From Elysia marginata (Eukaryota; Mollusca; Gastropoda; Plakobranchidae), in NCBI GenBank assembly GCA_019649035.1, contig BMAT01001966.1:307029-329501 (forward strand): DNA of 22,473 nucleotides, written 5' to 3'. The notes beneath the pieces were generated by a model, which was not told the DNA's origin, searched no databases, and saw only the letters and a program-made list of their open reading frames with translations. The stretch's first letter is position 1, and each line of letters opens with the position of its first letter. A program made the position numbers and the translations under genes. Shown here in pieces: positions 19,901 to 22,473 of this stretch.

Positions 19901-21766
19901 AGAGCTCCTTGACTAAGTAGGAATTCACAAACGTCTGTGTGACCTTCTTTTGCTGCTAACATGAGAGCCGTCCTAAAATAAAAAGTATTTTCCAATATTA
20001 AGAAATTAAAGATTTTTAGGACCAGAGTATCATATGGCAAATGTTCACTCTCAAAACACCTTCAACAAGGTTTCTATTTCATGTATTTACGATTCATGGA
20101 TAATCAAAGTTTTGTTTAATTTCCTTGATAACACATACTTCACAAGACCTTAAAAACAGTTGGGTAAAGCAATGACCATAAAGAAGGAAATCAGGAAAGT
20201 TATGTAATTAAATTAAAATTTTGATTTTATGCATGAAAAAAAGAAAATGCACTTCCCCTGATAAGGTTGAGGTCTGAGATCATCTAGAGTGAATGATATT
20301 TGAGAGGTTAATAAAAAATTCGTTAAAATCTTGCCACCACAATTCTCAAACAGCTACAATAGAGATTTTAAAAATAAAAACTTTTTGGCATCTAAAAATG
20401 TATAACCATGCTGCAACAATAAAGTTTCGTCATAACCAACTTAAAGTGCAATGTTAAATCAAGTTGGACATCAAGTTGGAAATCACACAGACTGAAAATT
20501 TAAGATAACAATGGAAAAGAGATGAAACATTGATGTAAAAGCATTTTCTGAATTATTCAATTTGAAAATATAAAAAATTTTAATTACTCAGTAATTGATT
20601 TTAGGTTAACAACAAAATTTGTAAGAGGATGTTAGCTTATCTCAATCCCTGCAAAGAAGATTGTACCAGGTATAAATGTTAAGTGAAATTTACCTATGGT
20701 CTCTATCTTGTGAGTTGATATCTGCTCCTTTCTCGAGAAGGCACCTACATATCTCAAGATCTCCCCTGTGTGCTGCATAAACCAAAGGTGTTTTTCCACC
20801 CTGAAAATTTTAAAGGATAATTTTTCTCAAATGTATAATTATCACAAATTCAAGTTACCTGAGGTTGTGGGAGAATACTTCTTTGTTGAGTTATTTTAAC
20901 CGCTGCCTGGTCTTTATTATTTGGCGGACAAAAGATGAGACCAATTTAATGCAATTATTATGTAACATACCCTCAGCATGCAAAGCTTTTATAAGATTAC
21001 AAAATATAAGTCTAAGCATTTCCTTGTTCTGCTTCTTTTTTTTTTCTTTGGAGAGGAAATTTGGTTTAAATTTTTGTATGTTGTATAAATTACTAAAACA
21101 CATTTAAAAAAAAAGACACATGTCTTTTCTGCAGAGGTCAAAAGACCGATCTTTGGGACAGGATACATAATCCACAAAGATATATTTTGCGAGCGAAAAT
21201 AACTTGGAAAATGATGAATTAATATTAAGAGAATAAAGAAAAAAAACTCCTCGGGACTTCAAAATATGAATTCATTGATAATTCAAAGCAATCTGGATGT
21301 GATTGTTACACTACAAATCTTTCAAAACTGAATAGAGCAATTTCAACAAACCGTTTCTTTGGCATGGGGATCAGCATCACCCTCCAGCAAAACTTTAACA
21401 CAGCTCAGATGTGGACCAGCACAAGCATGATGAAGTGCTGTCATTTCATTGCTGTCTCGTTGGTTGACATTGGCTGAACTCTTGTAAATTGAAAAAAAAA
21501 CAGTGAGATAGCTCTTGATACTCAACACTATCTGCTAACTTTCAAGGCATGCAAGCAAAAAAGCTTTTTTCTGCTTGAAAACAAAGCTTTCTGTAAAGTG
21601 TATATCTATGAAGAATGGCATGGTGAATTAACCTTAAACAAGAAAAAAGTAAGCCTGATGACTTTTTTGAGTAAAAAAAGATTAGGAAAAAAAAGTCTTA
21701 CTTGCAACAAGCTCTCCACAGTATATATGTGCCCTTTTGAAGCTGCCCATTGTAATGCTGTGTTAC
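1915..21766 (-). CDS. RAI14/UACA-family ankyrin-repeat and coiled-coil scaffold protein (21 exons, 5' partial)
   Basis: The gene spans 21 exons on the minus strand with GT/AG borders. Phases agree at every junction, giving 2546 coding bases including the stop, or 848 visible residues. Order of parts: about four and a half ankyrin repeats (residues ~1-140), a polar Ser/Lys/Glu linker (~140-210), then Gln/Glu/Leu-rich coiled coil to ~800, broken by an acidic stretch and a Ser/Thr-rich stretch, then the tail YRTHLLSAVQ-GHMDPDV. From memory, human ankycorbin ends YRMHLLYAVQ-GQMDEDV and UACA is nearly the same, and the last ankyrin repeats also align (RTALML, then a degenerate repeat). Known roles in vertebrates are F-actin association and cell-cortex scaffolding for RAI14, and apoptosis and cytoskeletal links for UACA; applying them here is inference. 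The start codon and about three ankyrin repeats are missing to the right. Expected full length is close to RAI14 (about 980 residues) and shorter than UACA (about 1400). An invertebrate gene may predate the RAI14/UACA split, so I give no symbol. Confidence 0.5.
1990..3008 (-). other. Intron (about 1.0 kb)
   Basis: Intron between the last two coding exons. It is AT-rich. The stretch at about 2430-2520 (ending with GGACAATAAAG and then a T-rich run) looks like the 3' tail of an old retroposon, but this is weak. A G-run motif sits at 2040-2049. Nothing else is recognised. Confidence 0.5.
3009..3074 (-). CDS. Penultimate coding exon with the YRTHLLSAVQ family signature
   Basis: 22 codons, phase 0 at both ends: EWEKRYEETVNTYRTHLLSA and VQ. 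YRxHLLxAVQ is the most diagnostic part of the gene, matching YRMHLLYAVQ in RAI14 and a nearly identical stretch in UACA (recalled). The acceptor is tttaacag and the donor is a consensus GTAAGT. This exon has no open frame long enough to be found without splice reasoning. Confidence 0.5.
3075..3604 (-). other. Intron (530 bp)
   Basis: AT-rich intron with T-rich runs and one G-run motif at 3397-3408 on the plus strand. Nothing else is recognised. Confidence 0.5.
3605..3778 (-). CDS. Coiled-coil exon near the C terminus, 58 codons
   Basis: Phase 0 at both ends: VKSLQDRLTQSTSLPNGEPE, then a polar break (DQAIEGNNNDES), then ASQHEIVSLKKQIAKLSTEN and K. In RAI14 the same place has a Ser-rich stretch followed by a short Gln/Leu coiled coil (recalled). 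The acceptor is tttttacag and the donor is GTACTA. A tandem duplication that copies a likely branch point sits just upstream in the intron. Confidence 0.5.
3803..3946. repeat. Tandem duplication, 76-bp period, two copies
   Basis: Copy 1 starts at 3803 and copy 2 at 3879. About 67 bp align with only a few differences, including a shared core CATTCAAAATTGAGATTATG. A short A/T spacer ends copy 1. It lies about 24 bp inside the intron from the acceptor of the 3605-3778 exon, and each copy contains CTGAC on the minus strand (see findings). Confidence 0.5.
4038..4061 (+). other. G-quadruplex-like motif
   Basis: Four G runs of 5, 4, 7 and 4 are separated by loops of AA, T and A. This fits the usual four-run intramolecular G4 pattern. 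It is on the plus strand, which is the template strand for the gene, so the RNA would be C-rich here. It is immediately followed by the transposon copy at 4079. Confidence 0.5.
4079..4317 (+). mobile_element. Non-autonomous DNA transposon (MITE-like), copy C, diverged
   Basis: About 239 bp, aligning over its whole length with the copy at 19400-19636: a GTCTTGC start, GAATTTTTAC near 4110, CTATCAACATTTTGTGGAAGG near 4170, and AATGGTTTATCTTAAAA near 4260. The ends are more worn than in the other copies, so the boundaries are good to about 10 bp. Same orientation as the copies at 14767 and 19400. It has no coding capacity; small open frames across it are chance. Confidence 0.5.
5305..5505 (-). 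CDS. Coiled-coil exon, 67 codons
   Basis: Phase 0 at both ends: LEQDFAELLNEKHSLEQQLA, a short Gly/Ser/Thr break (QTDGEGSSTES), then ANLLQDCRELGKEKQELETI and ITGLSRVNVELESK. Two helical segments are split by the flexible break. The acceptor is tttgtcacag and the donor is GTGAGG. Confidence 0.5.
6240..6754 (+). mobile_element. Decayed LINE (non-LTR retrotransposon) reverse-transcriptase fragment
   Basis: Plus-strand translation from 6311 gives KPITKEEVIKSIYKLNNYQT then SGKHGISREIFKYEPEKID. This is the conserved block before the RT palm in LINEs (typical form PIT-EEV-AI-LKN-K-GDGI-E-LK). Other frames continue with PLPKPRKPKDAPKN, SPSQS, NRSAADVARTHR and VSAAFFTIDSEFLQI. The last resembles RT block A, with the usual Asp (DxSxAFDxID) replaced. 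The frame changes at least twice and there are stops, so it is a fossil. It lies antisense to the host gene. The clade is not assigned; the wording PSQS-RS-ADV-THR is common in animal LINEs. Neither the 5' end nor the 3' end of the element is present. Confidence 0.5.
6758..6900. repeat. CTAG-dense degenerate repeat
   Basis: Eleven CTAG tetramers in about 143 bp, mostly as CTAGAT, TCTAGAT or CCTAGA. The spacing is irregular, so it is not a simple tandem repeat. It follows the LINE fragment directly. Confidence 0.5.
7108..7120 (+). other. T-run followed by G-run (GGGGGGAGGGGGG)
   Basis: Two G6 runs split by one A, preceded by about a dozen T. Similar G-run words occur at 2040-2049, 3397-3408 and 4038-4061, all on the same strand. 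Confidence 0.5.
7435..7584 (-). CDS. Coiled-coil exon, 50 codons
   Basis: Phase 0 at both ends: HDNGILLQEVQNLTEAIQRM, TSEREQMTADLQEMELTYRQ, QETLRQDFTQ. Amphipathic helix with Leu, Ile and Met at the a/d positions. The acceptor is cttctcag and the donor is GTGCAC, which is weaker but occurs after CAG. Confidence 0.5.
7585..8100 (-). other. Intron (516 bp)
   Basis: AT-rich intron. I see no repeat or other element in it. Confidence 0.5.
8101..8400 (-). CDS. Largest coiled-coil exon, 100 codons
   Basis: Phase 0 at both ends. It opens SENHALHYDLELSLKEKAEL, continues through ASENEFLLQDNNELHESLKQ and LVHELERMQDKLKATQAENE, and closes with LLEENNVLQQRCSDLETTSG and RMQ. Continuous heptads suggest a stable parallel rod. 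The acceptor is aactatttag and the donor is GTGATC. This is the longest exon in the window. Confidence 0.5.
8401..9476 (-). other. Intron (about 1.1 kb)
   Basis: AT-rich intron with one C-rich patch near 8786-8802. A plus-strand open frame at 9123-9368 has no recognisable content. Nothing else is supported. Confidence 0.5.
9477..9668 (-). CDS. Coiled-coil exon, 64 codons
   Basis: Phase 0 at both ends. It starts with an acidic lead (DVNFDEEGFVEGRDMTKEEF), then LQGQNQQLRTQCSLLSEELE, KLRTTFDAILKAGDNLQTEF and DQQT. The coiled-coil pattern is strong. The acceptor is tccctaag and the donor is a consensus GTAAGT. Confidence 0.5.
9669..10123 (-). other. Intron (455 bp)
   Basis: AT-rich intron. I see no repeat or other element in it. 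Confidence 0.5.
10124..10354 (-). CDS. Coiled-coil exon, 77 codons
   Basis: Phase 0 at both ends. It begins LKKTLEEQTLAAASASESAQ and continues with QQQEQELRQRNSVIEDQVRT, LKTEVASLQKALDQARLE and EAQRLDALLEKSKNIE. Heptads are long and uninterrupted after an Ala/Ser-rich start. The acceptor is ctcttatag. The donor GTAGCC is acceptable. An ATG-started reading would be shorter; the exon clearly extends upstream to the acceptor. Confidence 0.5.
10355..11699 (-). other. Intron (about 1.3 kb)
   Basis: Carries the SINE at 10999-11340 and a TA run at about 11617-11632. Other parts are AT-rich and show nothing recognised. Confidence 0.5.
10999..11340 (+). mobile_element. tRNA-headed SINE with CORE-like centre
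   Basis: The head (about 10999-11065) has a tRNA-like layout: GGGGCAGATAGGTTAGCAC as a degenerate box A region and GGTTTGATTCC at 11052-11062 as box B (consensus GGTTCGANTCC). The middle reads TTTAACCTAACTTTCC then CCTGTAAAATGGATAACC (about 11098-11143), closely like the CORE domain of MIR-type SINEs (TTAACCT ... TGTAAAATGGGGATAA, recalled). The 3' part has a unique-looking segment and an A-rich tail with ATAAAATGCATAAAATAAAT. It is antisense to the host gene. No clear target-site duplication was seen, so the ends are approximate. Confidence 0.5.
11700..11828 (-). CDS. Ser/Thr-rich exon within the coiled-coil half
   Basis: 43 codons, phase 0 at both ends: KDLTTSPKQSLSLDVEDTSE, SAQLRKSPGSSETSVELQAE, IVQ. 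It contains two SP sites (TSPK and KSPGSS) that resemble proline-directed phosphorylation sites, and only the last dozen residues look helical. It is probably a regulated hinge. The acceptor is tatttcag and the donor is GTGAGG. Confidence 0.5.
11829..14003 (-). other. Largest intron (about 2.2 kb)
   Basis: AT-rich. The flanking exons join in phase 0 without anything between. I looked for small coding exons and known elements and found none I can support. Confidence 0.5.
14004..14104 (-). CDS. Coiled-coil exon
   Basis: Two bases complete a Gly codon, then 33 codons: LKIQDKGIEADQTLIQKLQQ and QVLSLESENIQLK. It has regular heptads of Leu, Ile and Val. The acceptor is ctttaaag and the donor is GTGAGA. 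It enters in phase 1 and leaves in phase 0. Confidence 0.5.
14374..14428 (-). CDS. Acidic linker exon
   Basis: 18 codons plus one base: DSEVDARDQLVNTDDNDD(G). It is strongly acidic, not helical in pattern, and probably a hinge between coiled-coil segments. The acceptor is cttacag and the donor is a good GTATGT. It enters in phase 0 and leaves in phase 1, so it can be skipped in frame only together with the next exon (14004-14104). Confidence 0.5.
14429..15193 (-). other. Intron (765 bp)
   Basis: Carries transposon copy A (14767-15028). A plus-strand open frame at 14382-14732 runs from an exon into intron and is a shadow. Nothing else is recognised. Confidence 0.5.
14767..15028 (+). mobile_element. 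Non-autonomous DNA transposon (MITE-like), copy A
   Basis: About 262 bp. The left end reads ATTTGTTTCTCGTCCAGGG then TGAATGAG, and the right end on the opposite strand reads ATGTCTTGCATCAATGG then AAATGAG, giving imperfect terminal inverted repeats of about 27 bp. The interior aligns with 19400-19636: TGTCGCAATT, CACCTTCAAAG, TTATATTTTGTAAAAAGATAT, an AAGAAGAAAAA tract, then AAATGGTGTTTTCTCAAAA near the right end. It has no coding capacity. It sits in an intron close to copy D. Confidence 0.5.
15194..15259 (-). CDS. Short coiled-coil exon
   Basis: 22 codons, phase 0 at both ends: TKSLKQQLSDEKEKSAQLEK and NQ. It has heptad-like Leu spacing with many Lys, Gln and Glu. The acceptor is catttttag and the donor is GTGAGA. 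It sits between two introns that carry copies of the same transposon family (14767-15028 and 15515-16174). Confidence 0.5.
15515..16174 (-). mobile_element. Longer related DNA transposon, copy D (660 bp), opposite orientation
   Basis: Left end on the plus strand: ATTGTCTTATGTCCAGGG then CTCAATGAGTCGG. Right end on the minus strand: ATTTGTGTCTCCTGTGCAGGG then TGAATGAGTCGAGG. These are inverted repeats of about 27-30 bp. Read from its right end it shares about 45 bp with copy A (CAGGGTGAATGAG, then ATTxTCACCT), and the other end shares AxATGGxGTxxTCT. Its middle is different and longer and contains a purine tract and a 23-bp direct repeat. No transposase is seen. It may be closer to the parent element, or an expanded copy. 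Confidence 0.5.
15697..15768 (+). repeat. Purine tract (GAA/GAG repeats)
   Basis: About 70 bases of almost pure A and G, mostly AAGAAG and GAGGAG words, within transposon copy D. It is polypyrimidine on the sense strand of the host gene. A direct repeat GATAAAATTATGATT (15766-15780 and 15789-15803) follows at once. Confidence 0.5.
16251..16289 (-). CDS. 39-base small exon (GEGTSKKRTAEEE)
   Basis: A 13-codon exon, phase 0 at both ends, with acceptor tttttatag and donor GTACAG. It encodes a Gly/Lys/Glu-rich insert, GEGTSKKRTAEEE, between coiled-coil exons. It lies alone between introns of about 1.65 and 0.99 kb. Its size and symmetric phase make it a natural cassette exon. The call rests on open frame, splice sites and phase only, because 13 residues are too few for family matching. 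Confidence 0.5.
16290..17936 (-). other. Intron (about 1.65 kb)
   Basis: AT-rich. I found no coding segment or mobile element in it. Confidence 0.5.
17937..18068 (-). CDS. First strong coiled-coil exon
   Basis: 44 codons, phase 0 at both ends: KIKDEHEQLNEDYSALAREN, LKLRDKLQSSQQKLTELRER, TSVE. Heptad spacing of Leu and Ile with Glu, Lys and Gln between is clear, so this is where the coiled coil proper begins. The acceptor is ctatttag. The donor GTTATA is weak, but the frame and the next exon fit only with this end. Confidence 0.5.
18362..18460 (-). CDS. Linker exon (Ser/Thr/Pro/His-rich) leading into coiled coil
   Basis: 33 codons, phase 0 at both ends: NEIPTEIPTASKSSAK, PTPHSHSKHN, DLEKAYH. 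It is low in hydrophobic residues and rich in Ser, Thr, Pro and His, so probably a flexible and phosphorylatable linker. The last residues (DLEKAYH) begin the coiled coil of the next exon. The acceptor is ttttttag and the donor is GTAAGA. Confidence 0.5.
18461..18851 (-). other. Intron (391 bp)
   Basis: AT-rich intron with nothing recognised. Confidence 0.5.
18852..18931 (-). CDS. Linker exon after the ankyrin domain
   Basis: 26 codons after completion of a Phe codon: LNTSKPDTELQG then AKNTQLDKEEPLLK. It is polar and charged, probably disordered, and has no recognisable domain. The acceptor is tcttctag and the donor is a strong GTAAGT. It enters in phase 1 and leaves in phase 0. It corresponds by position to the Ser/Pro-rich linker of RAI14, with no clear sequence match. 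Confidence 0.5.
18932..19262 (-). other. Intron (331 bp)
   Basis: AT-rich intron with nothing recognised. Confidence 0.5.
19263..19322 (-). CDS. Exon encoding terminal degenerate ankyrin repeat
   Basis: Encodes (G)NTATKYFSGNANLQQVLTS. This keeps the G-x-T-A start of a repeat but not its usual helix core. The last ankyrin repeat of RAI14 (GYNALHYSKLSENAGIQSLL) is degenerate in the same way, which supports the family call. The acceptor is ttttttcag and the donor is GTAAGG. Phase 1 at both ends. It marks the end of the ankyrin domain. Confidence 0.5.
19323..19877 (-). other. Intron (555 bp)
   Basis: Carries transposon copy B (19400-19636). Nothing else is recognised. Confidence 0.5.
19400..19636 (+). 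mobile_element. Non-autonomous DNA transposon (MITE-like), copy B
   Basis: About 237 bp. Left end ATGTCTCGCTTCCAGAG then TGAATGA; right end on the opposite strand ATGCGTATCGCGTCCAAGG then GAAATGAG; these are imperfect inverted repeats of about 25 bp. The interior matches copy A (AATGTCGCAATTTTTACC, an AAGAAGAAGAAAAAA tract, AAATGGTGTTTTCTCAAAA) and copy C (TATCAATACTTTGTGGAAAGA). It is the best-preserved copy for defining both ends. An open frame at 19506-19691 crosses it by chance. Confidence 0.5.
19878..19972 (-). CDS. Exon encoding ankyrin repeat RTALMLAAKEGHTDVCEFLL
   Basis: One base completes Arg, then 31 codons, then one base. It encodes TALMLAAKEGHTDVCEFLL and SQGALLDLKDGE, a textbook repeat that matches the RTALMLA repeat of RAI14. 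The acceptor is tattttag and the donor is GTGTGT. It enters in phase 2 and leaves in phase 1, which fits both neighbours. Confidence 0.5.
19973..20693 (-). other. Intron (721 bp)
   Basis: AT-rich. A GAGTGAATGATATT word near 20289 recalls the transposon end, but no full copy is seen. Confidence 0.5.
20694..20800 (-). CDS. Exon encoding one ankyrin repeat (GGKTPLVYAAHRGD)
   Basis: 35 codons plus two bases. It encodes GGKTPLVYAAHRGDLEICRC then LLEKGADINSQDRDH, a canonical 33-residue repeat. The acceptor is ttttcag and the donor is GTAAAT. It leaves in phase 2, and the next exon begins with the base that completes an Arg codon. It corresponds to the human RAI14 repeat containing [20 protein letters not shown] (recalled, not searched). 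Confidence 0.5.
20801..21351 (-). other. Intron (551 bp)
   Basis: AT-rich with long T and A runs. Open frames on both strands near 20865-21177 are low-complexity shadows. Nothing else is recognised. Confidence 0.5.
21352..21480 (-). CDS. Exon encoding ankyrin repeats (NVNQRD, TALHHAC, VLLEGDADPH)
   Basis: 43 codons, phase 0 at both ends. It finishes the previous repeat with ANVNQRDSNE and gives a full repeat TALHHACAGPHLSCVKVLL followed by EGDADPHAKET. The TALH box and the VKVLLE second helix are classic ankyrin signatures. The acceptor is tttacaag and the donor is GTTTGT, which is usable but not strong. Ankyrin repeats in this family form the N-terminal binding surface. Confidence 0.5.
21702..21766 (-). 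CDS. Exon encoding first visible ankyrin-repeat helix pair
   Basis: First exon in the window in transcript order. It encodes (G)NTALQWAASKGHIYTVESLL plus Q, the first half of an ankyrin repeat: G-x-TALQWAA-x-KGH then the second helix. The acceptor is tttcag before GTAAC and the donor is GTAAGA. It enters in phase 1, so one base of the Gly codon comes from an exon beyond the window, and it leaves in phase 0. The missing exon should end in G and carry the previous repeat. Confidence 0.5.
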
Positions 21767-21895
21767 CTGAAATGAATTTAAAACACCTCAAAACCATATT
21801 GCCTGACATGCGGTATTTAGTAAATACAAATTAAGCCTTTTCCACTCTTGAGATGAAAGAGATTGCCAATTCATAACGCCAAGCAAATTGATCTT

Positions 21896-22027
21896 TAACC
21901 CAAGACCCGCGCCAAGCCACTATATTGGCTTTGACTTAAGGAGTTTACCAGTGCGGCAAGCCACTATTTTGGCTTTGAGCATTCCGCCCGCGTCCCGCGC
22001 CGAGCCAATATATCGGCTTCAGAGTTT
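21896..22027. repeat. 44-bp tandem array, three units, each with a small hairpin
   Basis: AAGCCA-CTATAT-TGGCTT at 21914-21931, AAGCCA-CTATTT-TGGCTT at 21958-21975, and GAGCC-AATATATC-GGCTT at 22002-22019. The spacing is exactly 44 bp each time. Each is a 5-6 bp stem with an AT-only or nearly AT-only loop, flanked by GC-rich spacers such as CCCGCGCC. Confidence 0.5.
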
Positions 22028-22217
22028 GCCTTACTTTTAACTTACATTTCGCACTCCCTTGTCATACTAGATAGCTGGGAACAGGGAACTAACCCCTTAC
22101 AACATCAATCGATAAATACAGGGAAAATTTTCCCTGATTTGCCGCCTCATGGTGTGATCACAACCGATTTCATTAACCTGAGAGTCCACGAGGGAAAGGG
22201 GCTGATGCGGTACAAAG

Positions 22218-22299
22218 AGGTGTCAAATTTCGCATACCTATACCAAAAAAGTCTGGCTAGGATGGTTTGGTAGGCTGTGGTTTTGTTATTTTGACACCT
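22218..22299. repeat. Inverted repeat
   Basis: Perfect 10-bp arms AGGTGTCAAA (22218-22227) and TTTGACACCT (22290-22299). An inner pair, CCTATACCAAA and TTTGGTAGG, lies in the right order to extend the stem. It may be a terminal or internal structure of a mobile element. Confidence 0.5.
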
Positions 22300-22473
22300 T
22301 CTGAGTAATTGACGTATCATAATTCCACCCAGAAGATCCTAGACGCTCATACAGGTGGAGGGGGCGTCGACCAGAGGAGGTCTCAACGCCTGGTTGTGGT
22401 CATTTGGCCTGTTACGTATTAGCCATCTGTCATATGTGTAACCAGGTCCAGCCTCCTGTCAATCAGTGTTATG

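Larger units (their letters stand above)
21767..22473 (-). other. Part of the upstream intron, partial at the window edge
   Basis: The first ~130 bases are AT-rich and ordinary. From about 21895 the composition becomes clearly GC-richer, with a 44-bp hairpin array and an inverted repeat, and 22310-22473 looks like a fragment of a dispersed repeat that runs off the window. No exon is recognised; the preceding ankyrin exon should lie further right. Confidence 0.5.

Noticed and set aside
20270-20330. Fifth copy of the transposon
   Set aside because: Only the word GAGTGAATGA matches; no second end and no interior similarity.
20865-21177. Open frames on both strands
   Set aside because: Low-complexity runs inside an intron; phases of the flanking ankyrin exons join without them.
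1-22473. CRISPR array, operon, prokaryotic defence or toxin system
   Set aside because: The window is intron-rich animal DNA; no regular spacer array or compact gene cluster exists.

Overview
This is a window of animal nuclear DNA. It is AT-rich, has long introns with GT/AG borders, and shows no prokaryotic gene layout. Almost all of it (about 1915 to 21766) is one host gene on the minus strand, read from the right edge to the left. I could thread 21 exons whose reading phases agree at every junction, giving 848 codons plus a TGA stop; the 5' end lies beyond the right edge. The product starts inside an ankyrin-repeat array, passes through a polar linker into a long coiled coil, and ends in a short tail, LLSAVQ-GHMDPDV. 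Ankyrin repeats plus coiled coil plus that tail identify the RAI14 (ankycorbin) / UACA family, actin- and cortex-associated scaffolds in vertebrates.

Right to left: 21767-22473 is an upstream intron with unusual GC-richer sequence (a 44-bp tandem array of small hairpins and a longer inverted repeat). 19263-21766 holds the ankyrin-repeat exons. 14374-18931 holds the linker and first coiled-coil exons, including a 39-base exon. 3009-14104 holds the main coiled-coil exons. 1915-1989 is the last coding exon, and 1-1914 is 3' UTR and downstream flank.

The introns carry the more unexpected material: four copies of one family of non-autonomous DNA transposon with shared inverted ends (three of about 240-260 bp, one of 660 bp in the opposite orientation), one tRNA-headed SINE whose centre resembles the CORE domain, a decayed LINE reverse-transcriptase fragment, a tandem duplication that copies a likely splicing branch point, a dense CTAG cluster, and recurring G-run motifs on the template strand.

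The CORE-type SINE and the base composition suggest a mollusc, perhaps a gastropod, but this is only a guess; the gene itself says no more than metazoan. I found no multi-gene system. The most interesting new material is the transposon family and the hairpin array.
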